Source: Sediminispirochaeta bajacaliforniensis DSM 16054 (lineage in GTDB: Bacteria; Spirochaetota; Spirochaetia; DSM-16054; Sediminispirochaetaceae). From it: a DNA stretch of 64,000 bases. Position 1 is the first letter of the stretch; each line of letters starts with the position of its first letter. The notes under the pieces were generated by a model that saw only the letters and a list, made by a program, of their open reading frames with translations, did no database searches and was not told the DNA's origin. The stretch is from contig NZ_KB899418.1 in assembly GCF_000378205.1 (NCBI RefSeq), positions 101,111 through 165,110 on the forward strand. Direction: 5' to 3'. A program made the position numbers and the translations under genes. Below are positions 23,997 through 32,018 of this stretch, piece after piece.

Positions 23997-24406
23997 GCGC
24001 CCGCCTTGGCTGCGCCGTCCGTACTGGTCGCCGCCTTGTTGGCCTTCATCCCGGCAATCATGATCGCGATAATCCCCACGATCCCCGGCCCGAGAAAACC
24101 GATCGCCAGCTCGAGGTTCATCCCACTGAGCTCCTGCCGGACAATCGTCACCACAAAGATCGCCCCCATGAGCGCCATCGCGATCCAGTATTTCCACATG
24201 TCAGCTCGCTGGTACTGCCCCTTCGGGAGCTCACCGGTACTCTTGACGATCGCCCGGAGATCCAGCGCGGTATAGGCTGAGGCCGCCGCCAGGAACGCCC
24301 CGGCCATCGCGCCGATCACCGAGGTGCTGCCGAGGTACCAGATCGAGAGCGCCGTAATGATCGCCGCAAAGATAAGCAGGCTCAGCTGCTTGTGTCGTAC
24401 CTTCAT
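23993..24406 (-). CDS. Holin-like membrane protein
   Basis: 137 residues with four predicted membrane helices (around residues 8-24, 27-45, 72-92 and 100-120) and an Ala/Lys-rich soluble end. ATG 24406 has GGAGTGG ahead; a GTG two codons earlier is the alternative. It lies between the C39-like peptidase and the spanins, so a pore-forming role for enzyme release is likely, but no known holin family is recognised. Confidence 0.65.
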   Translation of the reverse strand: MKVRHKQLSLLIFAAIITALSIWYLGSTSVIGAMAGAFLAAASAYTALDLRAIVKSTGELPKGQYQRADMWKYWIAMALMGAIFVVTIVRQELSGMNLELAIGFLGPGIVGIIAIMIAGMKANKAATSTDGAAKAGA

Positions 24407-24419
24407 AACCACTCCTTTT

Positions 24420-25094
24420 TCAGACCGCCGATCGGATCACGTGGGCCCACTTCTTCCGATCGCCGGATCGCTTCATGATCCGCATGAAGTCGATCGGGCT
24501 CATCGGCGTGTTGTTGCCGTGGTGATCCGTGTAGCTGGTCAGGTAATTTCCGTATGGGTCGTCGATAAACAGCTGGGTCAGCTGCTCAAACTTCGGCGGA
24601 AAGTGATCCTGCTCGTTCCCTTGCGGGTAGGCGATCCGGCACCCGGCCAGGCTCACCACGTGACTGAGCTCGCCGCCTCCCTGCAGCGGGAACAAGCCAG
24701 ACAGCACGATCCCCGCGCCGTCGGTCAGCTCATGGATCAACACGTCCAGATCCCAGTCCACCCGGAAGGTACTCACCTCTTCGCCGAGGAGCTCGTTCAC
24801 TCCCCAGCTCAACACGGCGTGTACCTCATTCGGAGGATAGAGCGCTTCACCTGTCGCCTTGTCAATCGCCCAGGGCGTCAACCGCCGCAGCGCTTCCATC
24901 CCTTTCTCCCCGCGCAGAAACGCGGTAAGATGGTCTTCTGGCTGTACACCCGCCGGCGCCGGAAGATCCCGGCCCGCCTGTTTCAGCGCCATCACCATCG
25001 ATGTGGTATTACATGAGGCGTGAGGAATCAGCGCGTTATTGCGCTGGGTGTGATAGTCGTTGTCCTGGCTGAAATTGTAGACCCTCGGATTCAT
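24420..25094 (-). CDS. C39-like peptidase, probable endolysin
   Basis: 224 residues. The opening YNFSQDNDYHTQRNNALIP leads to the Cys of PHASCNTTSMVMALKQ; ELSHVVSLAG provides the His and FIDDPYGNYLTSY the Asp of a papain-like triad in the C39-2 peptidase pattern. There is no signal peptide. As the first gene of the lysis unit next to a holin-like gene and spanins, it is the likely peptidoglycan-cleaving endolysin. Start ATG 25094 follows GGAGT. Confidence 0.75.
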   Translation of the reverse strand: MNPRVYNFSQDNDYHTQRNNALIPHASCNTTSMVMALKQAGRDLPAPAGVQPEDHLTAFLRGEKGMEALRRLTPWAIDKATGEALYPPNEVHAVLSWGVNELLGEEVSTFRVDWDLDVLIHELTDGAGIVLSGLFPLQGGGELSHVVSLAGCRIAYPQGNEQDHFPPKFEQLTQLFIDDPYGNYLTSYTDHHGNNTPMSPIDFMRIMKRSGDRKKWAHVIRSAV

Positions 25095-25128
25095 ACTCCG
25101 AGGATAGCCGCCACGTGGGGAGTCTTTA

Positions 25129-25146
25129 ACGTACGACTACTTAGTA
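25129..25146 (-). promoter_or_regulatory. Late-promoter motif, copy 3 (lysis/packaging unit)
   Basis: Minus strand TACTAAGTAGTCGTACGT, 34 bp ahead of the start at 25094. Leader sequence after it shares GCGGCTATC with copy 1. Confidence 0.8.
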
Positions 25147-25159
25147 ATTTGATGTAGGA

Positions 25160-25360
25160 AGGTACGGCGCCGGCGTTTTCGCGTTTGGTCCCAGGCTCGG
25201 TATAACACGCCGTCACCGTGGTTATCGCGTTCGATTGGTCCGCCGTTTTCGTTTCACACCGTGCAAGGCCGCGTTCATTTTCCGTCCCACGATATCCCGT
25301 TAAATCCCGCCGTATCCCGGAGTTTTCTCGTCATATCGTGGATCTTTTCACATCACGTCT
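25160..25360. other. Non-coding prophage right-end region with transposase-site-like repeats
   Basis: No gene seen. Repeated CG-TTTTCG-type blocks occur at about 25174 (cgttttcgcgttt), 25244 (cgttttcgtttcac) and 25271 (cgcgttcattttcc), reminiscent of the CGTTTCA/GCGAAA blocks of MuA sites. From 25285 to 25319 TCCC recurs four times with a 10-bp period. The exact CA terminus is not determined; several candidates lie between 25350 and 25399. Confidence 0.5.
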
Positions 25361-25392
25361 CAGTAGTGGCTTCCCTCGGTCCCGGAAAGCCG

Positions 25393-25806
25393 ATGTACAC
25401 CGTCACCGAGGCAAAGATTAATGCTGAAATTCTGACAGGGAATGCTCAAAGTTTCACCATGAAGCCCAATGCGAGGTATAAGGGTTGGGGAGCCTGCGGA
25501 AGGCCCAGTTCCTGCATCTTGCGAACAGCATCGCCAGTTGATCCCGAAAAACTGCATGCATTTCTCATAGAGGCAAAACGCTTCGCCTTCCGGCTGAAAG
25601 GATACCTGCCGCTTGCTCCCGAAGGGCTGCTCCACTTGGTGGATTGCAGTGATTCACAGATTTCCATAAGGCCGGCTGCCTTCGGCCCAGGGGGAAAAAG
25701 GAAAGAGGGGCTTGTAGTAATCGGCAAAAAACTCGCTCCCCCGAACCAGGAGGTAATTACCACCTGGAAGCAGCAGGTGGGAACGGATATCCATATCGAA
25801 GAATAG
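25393..25806 (+). CDS. Uncharacterised host protein at prophage junction, possibly N-terminally cut
   Basis: 137 residues from ATG 25393; the frame stays open upstream into prophage-like DNA, so an original start may have been removed by the insertion. Visible blocks: YKGWGACGRPSS, a helix with KLHAFLIEAKRFAFRLKGY, and GLVVIGKKLAPPNQE. No family recognised. It ends one base before the MetH-activation-like gene, so the two form an operon and may act together in corrinoid or methyl metabolism. Confidence 0.6.
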   Translation: MYTVTEAKINAEILTGNAQSFTMKPNARYKGWGACGRPSSCILRTASPVDPEKLHAFLIEAKRFAFRLKGYLPLAPEGLLHLVDCSDSQISIRPAAFGPGGKRKEGLVVIGKKLAPPNQEVITTWKQQVGTDIHIEE

Positions 25807-25807
25807 C

Positions 25808-26485
25808 ATGAAAAAGCACTACATAGAGGCGAAAGAGTTTACCATTCCCTTTGAAACCCTTGCCAGAAGAGTCAGGCTCGATCTCGCCCCGGATATGGAA
25901 GGTTCCTTGCGCGGGCTTCTGGAAACGGCATTGAAGATCGCCCGCCCCCGGGGAATCTGGATGACAACATATATAGAAAAAAGAGACGATCAGGGATTTA
26001 GCAGTGGAGGCGAACGCTTTTCCAGTAGCCTTGCCGCAAGAAACGTGGCAGCGGTGCATCGCATCTTTCCCTACCTCGTCACCTGCGGTCCGGAGTTCGA
26101 TGAAATGGAACTGCCGGGAACGGATATGCTCGAAGGCTTTTGGCTCGACGAGATCAAGGAACTCGCCCTTGGGGCCGCCCTCAAGGCTGTGAGAACGGAT
26201 CTGCGCACGACCCATAAGACCACTACCATCCATTCCATGAACCCGGGATCGGGAAACATCGATGTTTGGCCCATCGAAGAACAGCGTCCCCTTTTCAGGC
26301 TTATCGGAGAAGATGCCCAAAGATGGAGTGGTGTCACATTGACCGATTCGCTGCTCATGGTGCCGAACAAAAGCATATCAGGCTTCTTTTTTACCGGAAC
26401 CTCCAATTATGAAAGCTGCGCCTACTGCGACAGGCATGACTGCCCGGACCGCAGGGCCCCCCGTCTCCGCGCTAAAAAAGCCTAA
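25808..26485 (+). CDS. MetH activation-domain-like protein
   Basis: 225 residues. The middle matches the AdoMet-binding activation domain of cobalamin-dependent methionine synthase: HSMNPGSGNIDVWPIEEQRP followed by LFRLIGEDAQRWSGVTLTDS and LMVPNKSISGFFF. Free-standing versions occur next to corrinoid proteins in anaerobes and help reactivate oxidised corrinoid. A Cys-rich C terminus (CAYCDRHDCPDRRAP) could bind a metal or cluster and is typical of these stand-alone forms. Start ATG overlaps nothing but lies one base after the upstream stop. Confidence 0.8.
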   Translation: MKKHYIEAKEFTIPFETLARRVRLDLAPDMEGSLRGLLETALKIARPRGIWMTTYIEKRDDQGFSSGGERFSSSLAARNVAAVHRIFPYLVTCGPEFDEMELPGTDMLEGFWLDEIKELALGAALKAVRTDLRTTHKTTTIHSMNPGSGNIDVWPIEEQRPLFRLIGEDAQRWSGVTLTDSLLMVPNKSISGFFFTGTSNYESCAYCDRHDCPDRRAPRLRAKKA

Positions 26486-26546
26486 GGAACCATACACACG
26501 ACTGCCTGATTGCGTTGAGAGAAGTGTTCCGAATAGTGGTGATGGA

Positions 26547-27827
26547 CTATGAGGCGAGTATCCCCTCGGCCGCCCGAATTCCGCTTGCCCAGGCAGCGGT
26601 AATACCACGGCTGGTACCTGCTCCGTCACCCGCAAACCAGATGGAATCCGTCACGCGAAAATGGCGATCGCAGAACTCCGGACGGTTCGCATAGGTTTTC
26701 AGCTCGGGATAGTACATGATGGTGCTGGGATGCATGACCCCCGGTACGATGGTATCGAGCATTTTCATGGACTTCCAGATGTTACGGAGGATTTTCGCAG
26801 GCATGGCAAGGGAGATATCCCCCGGAGACGCTCCGGCCAGCGTCGGCTTAAAATCATACAGATCACCGGTAAAGCTCCCCTGTTTCGAACGCTTGCCGAG
26901 ACGAAAGTCCCCTACCCGCTGCATCAAAGGACTGCCTCCTCCCATCAGCATGGCCTGAAGACCAAGATTTTCGGCAAACTGCTGACCACTTACAACCGGT
27001 TCGGTCAGACGGACGGTATTGAGAATGGCAAAGTTGGCAAGACCGTTGTTTTTTCCCCTGGCGGAAGAGTATGCATGGCCGTTCACCGAATAGAAGGTCT
27101 CTTCCCGGGAGCTTTTGTAACGTTCCTGTACCACATGTGCATTACCACTGTTCGTACAAAAGGTCCGTACTTTCCCGGGAAAGAGGAATTTCGGGTCGTA
27201 ATAATCGCGGACAATGGAGTAATGCTCCACCCGGGTTTCTACGCGAATTCCAATGTCGACGGTATGATCCACGTATGCAATGCCAAGCTTGTCCATAAGC
27301 TTCTGAAGAAAAAGGAAGCCCTTTCTTCCCGGAGCCACAAGAAGCGAGGAATAGCCGAAACGACTATCGCCGGCGGTAACAACCCGTGCATCCTGGTCGA
27401 TATCCTGTACCTCCGAGCCGAGAGAGAAGCGCACTCCCCGCTCTTCCAGACGTTTGGTAAGGACTTTGATCAACTCAAGCCCGCCGTCGGTGCCGAGATG
27501 TGTCTGCTGAACATTCAACAGTTCAACTCCCAGACGTTCCGCACGGCGCTGATAGACCAGCAGGTTCGTCTTCGCAAGAATCGTCGGTGCAAGTTCCCGC
27601 TTTACCAACTCAAGATAGTGTTCAGCCTCTTCCTTCTCCCAGTTTTCCCGGGGAAAACCGATTGGATAGGTAAAGTTCATCTTGCAGTCGTTTCGAAGCC
27701 CCCCGGTGCTGTAACGCTCACCATCAACCAGGAGAATCGATAGCTTCGGCGAAGCCTCGGATATGGCAAAAGCTGCCCCCAGACCGGCAGGACCTGTTCC
27801 AATAATAACGACATCAAAGGTTTCCAT
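26547..27827 (-). CDS. FAD-dependent oxidoreductase (COG2509 type)
   Basis: 426 residues. An N-terminal Rossmann motif VVIIGTGPAGLGAAFAIS (4-21) and the C-terminal IWFAGDGAGTSRGITAAWAS are the two FAD-binding ends of the family; KMNFTYPIG near residue 50 and LLVAPGRKG near 165 are typical of COG2509 dehydrogenases. Substrate unknown. Its stop/start arrangement with ilvN (same base 27827) shows it belongs to the ilvBN operon, though a direct part in branched-chain synthesis is not known. Confidence 0.82.
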   Translation of the reverse strand: METFDVVIIGTGPAGLGAAFAISEASPKLSILLVDGERYSTGGLRNDCKMNFTYPIGFPRENWEKEEAEHYLELVKRELAPTILAKTNLLVYQRRAERLGVELLNVQQTHLGTDGGLELIKVLTKRLEERGVRFSLGSEVQDIDQDARVVTAGDSRFGYSSLLVAPGRKGFLFLQKLMDKLGIAYVDHTVDIGIRVETRVEHYSIVRDYYDPKFLFPGKVRTFCTNSGNAHVVQERYKSSREETFYSVNGHAYSSARGKNNGLANFAILNTVRLTEPVVSGQQFAENLGLQAMLMGGGSPLMQRVGDFRLGKRSKQGSFTGDLYDFKPTLAGASPGDISLAMPAKILRNIWKSMKMLDTIVPGVMHPSTIMYYPELKTYANRPEFCDRHFRVTDSIWFAGDGAGTSRGITAAWASGIRAAEGILAS

Positions 27828-28327
27828 TAAGCTCCCTTTCCATTCCCGACCTTTTTTCCCCGTTCCAAAGCAATGCGGCCGGTCCTAATGGTTTCAAGTA
27901 TTCTGAATTGTGAAACCAGATTGATGGCACTGTCAACCGATGCACTGTCCCCGGTAAGCTCAATGATCCAGATATTTTCCGAAGAATCAAGAATGTTGGC
28001 ATGGAGTGAGGTGACTATCTGAAGAAGCTGCGGTCTCTCCTCCTCGCGAACCTCGAGTTTTACAAGGGCATGCTCCCGCTCTATGATACGCTCACGGTCG
28101 ATGTCCCAGACCTTGATGACGTGCACCAGTTTCTGAAGCTGCTTACGGACCTGTTCCAGAACCGCATCATCCCCGGAAACGACAATGGTAAAACGGCTTT
28201 TCCCCTGTATTTCGGTATTTCCGACGGCAAGACTTTCGATATTGAAGCCCCGACGACTGAACAGACCAGAAATTCGTGTCATGACACCGGGGGTGTCATC
28301 GCACAAGATGGAAATGGTATGCTTCAT
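27827..28327 (-). CDS. ilvN: Acetolactate synthase small (regulatory) subunit
   Basis: 166 residues, family-typical. The ACT domain opens HTISILCDDTPGVMTRISGLF, with RRGFNIESLAVGNTE, and a second conserved half contains ELTGDSASVDSAINLV. It binds valine for feedback control and raises activity of the large subunit. Its ATG overlaps the stop of ilvB. Some annotations call this class ilvH. Confidence 0.95.
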   Translation of the reverse strand: MKHTISILCDDTPGVMTRISGLFSRRGFNIESLAVGNTEIQGKSRFTIVVSGDDAVLEQVRKQLQKLVHVIKVWDIDRERIIEREHALVKLEVREEERPQLLQIVTSLHANILDSSENIWIIELTGDSASVDSAINLVSQFRILETIRTGRIALERGKKVGNGKGA

Positions 28328-29997
28328 GCTTCTACTCCTTCAATAAGGTCGGTAAGGGTGGAACCTGTCACCATGGGATAGACATTTTCTTCCTCTTCCA
28401 CCATGCATTCAATCACCTTCGGACCACGAACCGTCTCAAAATCTTTCAGGACATCCTTCAGCTCGTCGGCAGAGGCGACGCGGCGGCCGGCAGCCCCGAG
28501 GGCCTCTGCTGCAAGGGCAAAGGAGACACTTCCGCCTATTTTACTCGCATCGAAGCCTCCCCCGTAAAAGGCATCCTGCAGTTGTTTTATCATTCCAAGG
28601 CGCCTGTCATGAATAATCACCGCGGTAAGATCCACATCCAGTTCCGCCGCACAGGCAAGCTCCTGAATGTTCATCATAAAAGAACCGTCACCGCTCACAA
28701 GCAGCACCCGTTTGTCGGGCCTTGCCAAGGCAGCTCCGATGGCGGCGGGCAGGCCGAAGCCCATGGTACCGAGCCCTCCGGAGGTAATAAAGCTCCTGCC
28801 CCCGCGCACGGGGAAGTATTGGGCGGCATAAATCTGATGCCGCCCCACATCTGTGACCAGGATCGGATCCTGAAAATAGGTTTTCACGTCTCGAAGGATG
28901 GCGGGAGTCGAGAAGTCGCCATCTCCCCCCGGGAGAGGATGCTCGGATGCGAAAACCGAAAGTTCATCGCTCCAGGATGAGTCGGCGGAGCACTCTATCT
29001 GCTCGCACAAACGGGGAAGGATATCCCCGATATCACCGACGATGGGCAGGTAGGCCGGGACATTCTTTCCGATCTCCGCGGGATCGATGTCGATATGGAT
29101 GATCTTCGCATCGGATGCAAAGCTGGCCAGGGAACCTGTGGAACGATCGCCGAAGCGAGTTCCCACGGCTATGATAAGATCGGCTTCGGAAACCGCCTTA
29201 TTGGCCACACATCTGCCGTGATAACCGAAAAGCCCAAGATTACGGGGATGTTCGTTGTCCAGAGCCGATTTTCCCATCAGGGTATGCACAACAGGAATCG
29301 AGCTCTTATCAACAAAGGAAGCAAAAGCATCGAAGGCATCGGCAAGAAAGATACCACCGCCTGCAATGATCAGAGGCCGTTTTGCTCCATTGATCATTCC
29401 CGCCGCCCGTTTTACCTGTCCGGTATGCCCCTTTATGGTCGGAGCGTAGCCCTCAAGCTGACGGTTTTTTTCATTTGTCGTCGAAAACTCAGCAGTTAAG
29501 ATATCCTTCGGAATGTCGAGCAGAATCGGTCCTTTTCGTCCGGTCGAAGCAAGGTAGACGGCCTGTTCCACTATGGGACCGATCTCTTCGGCATCCTGTA
29601 CAAGATAGTTGTGCTTCGTAATGGGAATAGTGATGCCGGTGATATCGACTTCCTGGAACGCATCATTACCGATCATATTCCGGGGGACCTGACCGGTGAT
29701 GGCAAGTATCGGAGAACTATCCATATAGGCCGTGGCGATGCCGGTCACAAGGTTTGTGGCACCGGGGCCGCTTGTGGCCATGCAAAAGCCGACCCCGCCG
29801 CCTGCCCTGGCAAAGCCGTCCGCCATATGTGCCGCTCCCTGCTCATGGCGTGCAAGGATGGGGTGAAGGGGACTGCGGGAAAGTGCCTCGTATATTGGCA
29901 GGTTGGCACCTCCCGGATATGCAAAGATATATCGTGCTCCTTGCCGTTCCAGCTCCTTCACCAAGCGCTTTGCGCCTGTCGATTTCCCTTTCTTCAC
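28324..29997 (-). CDS. ilvB: Acetolactate synthase large subunit
   Basis: 557 residues. TPP-dependent enzyme: YIFAYPGGANLPIYEAL with the catalytic Glu further on (LARHEQGAAHMADGFARA), Walker-like GPGATNLVTGIATAYMDS, and the TPP/Mg motif GDGSFMMNIQELACAAELDV. It condenses two pyruvates, or pyruvate with 2-oxobutyrate, in the first shared step of valine, leucine and isoleucine synthesis. Preceded by a leader-peptide attenuator. Start GTG/ATG region at 29997 with GGAGGTGG ahead. Confidence 0.97.
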   Translation of the reverse strand: MKKGKSTGAKRLVKELERQGARYIFAYPGGANLPIYEALSRSPLHPILARHEQGAAHMADGFARAGGGVGFCMATSGPGATNLVTGIATAYMDSSPILAITGQVPRNMIGNDAFQEVDITGITIPITKHNYLVQDAEEIGPIVEQAVYLASTGRKGPILLDIPKDILTAEFSTTNEKNRQLEGYAPTIKGHTGQVKRAAGMINGAKRPLIIAGGGIFLADAFDAFASFVDKSSIPVVHTLMGKSALDNEHPRNLGLFGYHGRCVANKAVSEADLIIAVGTRFGDRSTGSLASFASDAKIIHIDIDPAEIGKNVPAYLPIVGDIGDILPRLCEQIECSADSSWSDELSVFASEHPLPGGDGDFSTPAILRDVKTYFQDPILVTDVGRHQIYAAQYFPVRGGRSFITSGGLGTMGFGLPAAIGAALARPDKRVLLVSGDGSFMMNIQELACAAELDVDLTAVIIHDRRLGMIKQLQDAFYGGGFDASKIGGSVSFALAAEALGAAGRRVASADELKDVLKDFETVRGPKVIECMVEEEENVYPMVTGSTLTDLIEGVEA

Positions 29998-30026
29998 GTT
30001 CCACCTCCGGCGATAATCTCGGAAAC

Positions 30027-30061
30027 AAAAAAAGGGCCTGTCGCCAATCGGCGGCAGGCCC
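30027..30061 (-). terminator. ilvB attenuator terminator
   Basis: A 12-bp GC-rich stem (30034-30045 with 30050-30061, one G-T pair) and seven T residues on the minus strand, between leader peptide and ilvB. Leader DNA can pair with the left arm (GCAGGTC with GGCCTGC) as an antiterminator. Confidence 0.92.
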
Positions 30062-30081
30062 TGGAATTGCTCCGGTATTCC

Positions 30082-30177
30082 CTATCCGCTTCTTCGGCGA
30101 CCTGCGTCAACGACTACTAGTACGACTACTACGAGAACAGATAGAGATACGACAAGATTTCGTACAGTCGCCGTCAT
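30082..30177 (-). CDS. ilv leader peptide (Val/Leu-rich attenuator)
   Basis: 31 residues from ATG 30177, stop TAG at 30084-30082, TAGGAGT ahead. It contains ten Val and three Leu within the stretch VVSLSVLVVVVLVVV, so the ribosome stalls when valyl- or leucyl-tRNA is short. The stop codon lies 21 bp before the terminator stem, which is the standard geometry for transcription attenuation, like the E. coli ilvBN leader. Confidence 0.92.
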   Translation of the reverse strand: MTATVRNLVVSLSVLVVVVLVVVDAGRRRSG

Positions 30178-30210
30178 CGACACAAAACTCCTATAGATAG
30201 GTTCAAGCTT

Positions 30211-30804
30211 ATGGAAGAGAGTGTAAATGTATGCTACGCTTCGGTCAAGATGGCAACTGAAGGAAAAGGCGTAAAGATACTGCTCCACGCATGCTGTGCT
30301 CCCTGCGCAGCCCCCTCGGCCGAGAGACTTTTAGAGGAGGGGTTTCTTCCCACCCTTTTTTATTCAAATCCGAATATCGCACCTGAGGCAGAATGGAAAC
30401 GGCGGCTTGAGGCCCTGGAAGTGCTCGCAGATGCCTTCAAACTTCCGCTTATCGTGGAGAGGTACGACCATGCATCCTGGCTCTCTTTGGTCCGAGGCCT
30501 GGAAAAGGAACCGGAAAGGGGCAGACGCTGCACTATCTGCTTTCGCAGATCAATCGATGCGGCGGCAGAAAAGGCACGGCGTCTGAATATTCCCCGTTTT
30601 ACAACAACCTTGACCCTTAGTCCCCTGAAAAATACCCGCCTTATATTTGCACTCGGTAACCGGCACGAAGGCTTTCTTGAACGGGATTTCAAAAAAAAGA
30701 GCGGTGTGGCCAGAAGCGTCGAACTGTGCCGAAGCCTCGGACTCTACCGCCAAAACTACTGCGGATGCGAATTCAGCCTTCGACCCGGGCAATGTAATCC
30801 TTAA
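30211..30804 (+). CDS. queH: Epoxyqueuosine reductase QueH
   Basis: 197 residues if started at 30211; ATG 30250 would begin MATEGKGVKILLHACC, closer to the family, and avoids overlap with the ilv promoter. QueH motifs are all present: LLHACCAPC, FYSNPNIAPEAEW, the RCTICFRRS pair, TTTLTLSPLKNT and the C-terminal LYRQNYCGCEFS. The Cys residues bind a 4Fe-4S cluster and an adjacent iron; the enzyme makes queuosine in tRNA. The end overlaps the convergent NDK gene by 32 bp. Confidence 0.93.
   Translation: MEESVNVCYASVKMATEGKGVKILLHACCAPCAAPSAERLLEEGFLPTLFYSNPNIAPEAEWKRRLEALEVLADAFKLPLIVERYDHASWLSLVRGLEKEPERGRRCTICFRRSIDAAAEKARRLNIPRFTTTLTLSPLKNTRLIFALGNRHEGFLERDFKKKSGVARSVELCRSLGLYRQNYCGCEFSLRPGQCNP
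30220..30248 (-). promoter_or_regulatory. Promoter of the ilv leader/operon
   Basis: Minus strand TTGACC (30248-30243) and TACACT (30225-30220), spacer 17. Start expected near 30213, about 36 bases before the leader ATG. It lies within the first codons of the divergent queH reading frame. Confidence 0.72.
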
Positions 30805-31990
30805 GCACCCTTCCGCAGTTGTTCTCTTCAATCTTCAGGATCTTCATCTCACGCTTGGCATTCTCCGGCGAATCGGAAGCGTGTGCCGTGTTTACCATGA
30901 CATTGCTTCCGAACTCCCGACGGACGGTCCCCCCCGGCGCCTTTGTAGGATCGGTAGGTCCAAGCACATCCCGTATCTTATTGACGGCATCGACCCCCTC
31001 GTATATCAGAACCATGCTTTTTACCTTTCCCGGATTGTGCTGTTCGTCCACAGGACAATCCTCGGGCCGAATGCCCGACATAAATTCGACAATCTGCCCG
31101 AACTGGTCCTCGGCATAGTACACACCAAAGGTGTTGGTAATTTCGCGTCGAAGCTCCTCACCTATCGAAATTCCGAACTCCCGCTCCAGCGTGGCCGTTG
31201 CCTTTTTACCGAATACCGGAGAAAGCTTATCCCGCAAAACATTTTTTACCGGCCCGTAAAACTCCAGGGCCTGAGCTACCGACATGCGCTGCACCTTACA
31301 ACCGATGATACGCAGACCAGTGCGGCTGAACATATCAATAATGGTCCCCGGACGGCTGGATGCAAACTGCCAGTTATCGGGTTTGATGATAACAAGTGTC
31401 CGTTCGATCTTTTCCGGCTCGGGATAGGTCATATTGTCGATCAAATTCGGCTCACTGTCGATGAAGTCGGCAAAGACCTTCATATGCTTCAGTGCAGTCT
31501 CCTGATTCCGGGGTGTCATCACCGCGGGTTCAAAGTAGCGCACATTGTGGGGATTTTCTCTATCGAGAATAAGGTCGGCATAGGTATCCCGAATCGTCTC
31601 GCCCGTAAGCGATTCCGGACCCCGATTTTCCTGGTACAGGGCACCGGCTACATCCGAAAGCTTTTTACAGGCATCTGTACCTCGGAAAAGCATCATAAGC
31701 ACCCGATGCCGTCGCCCACCGCTAGGTACGAAATTCTGACGGACATAGTCGGCAAGAAGCCTTCCTGCGGAAGGCAAATTGGTATCCTCGTGATGGGGAG
31801 GCGTATTTTGTTCAAGGGAAGCGGCATAGGCCTCGGCAAGTTCATTTGAGGGAGCAAAAATCTGCGCCCCAACCAACTCAAGGTCGACGCGGGACAGAAG
31901 CCGTGAAATGACACCACCGGTTCTGCTTTTTGCAATGGTATAGGGTGTAGCCAGAATATAGGAAATTTCGTCGCTTTTCTCTTTCTCCAT
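30773..31990 (-). CDS. Tandem nucleoside-diphosphate kinase-type protein
   Basis: 405 residues, about three times a normal NDK. The N-terminal part (ATPYTIAKSRTGGVISRLLS) resembles a first, degenerate NDK domain; the second begins ERTLVIIKPDNWQFASSRPG near residue 200 and carries the phosphorylation site NTAHASDSPENAKREMKI near 375-390. It should balance NTP pools. Long two-domain forms like this occur in a few lineages. Alternative roles as regulator cannot be excluded, since the first domain lacks the catalytic His motif. Confidence 0.85.
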   Translation of the reverse strand: MEKEKSDEISYILATPYTIAKSRTGGVISRLLSRVDLELVGAQIFAPSNELAEAYAASLEQNTPPHHEDTNLPSAGRLLADYVRQNFVPSGGRRHRVLMMLFRGTDACKKLSDVAGALYQENRGPESLTGETIRDTYADLILDRENPHNVRYFEPAVMTPRNQETALKHMKVFADFIDSEPNLIDNMTYPEPEKIERTLVIIKPDNWQFASSRPGTIIDMFSRTGLRIIGCKVQRMSVAQALEFYGPVKNVLRDKLSPVFGKKATATLEREFGISIGEELRREITNTFGVYYAEDQFGQIVEFMSGIRPEDCPVDEQHNPGKVKSMVLIYEGVDAVNKIRDVLGPTDPTKAPGGTVRREFGSNVMVNTAHASDSPENAKREMKILKIEENNCGRVLKDYIARVEG

Positions 31991-32018
31991 ACATTAATCC
32001 TCTTGTTTCTCGTATTCT

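Larger units (their letters stand above)
1..25392. mobile_element. Mu-like transposable prophage (left end outside window)
   Basis: The segment encodes a DDE transposase with a MuB-type ATPase, GemA, Mor, Mu-type protease/scaffold, gpT-like head protein, DUF935 portal, MuF, terminase, contractile sheath and tube, tape measure and lysis genes, so a complete Mu-type myovirus module set is visible apart from baseplate and fibres, which must lie left of the window. GC content is clearly higher than in the chromosome to the right. The right boundary is not exactly fixed: the last phage gene starts at 25,094, transposase-site-like DNA continues to about 25,360, and a host reading frame is recognisable from about 25,393. 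Module order is permuted relative to Mu. Confidence 0.93.
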
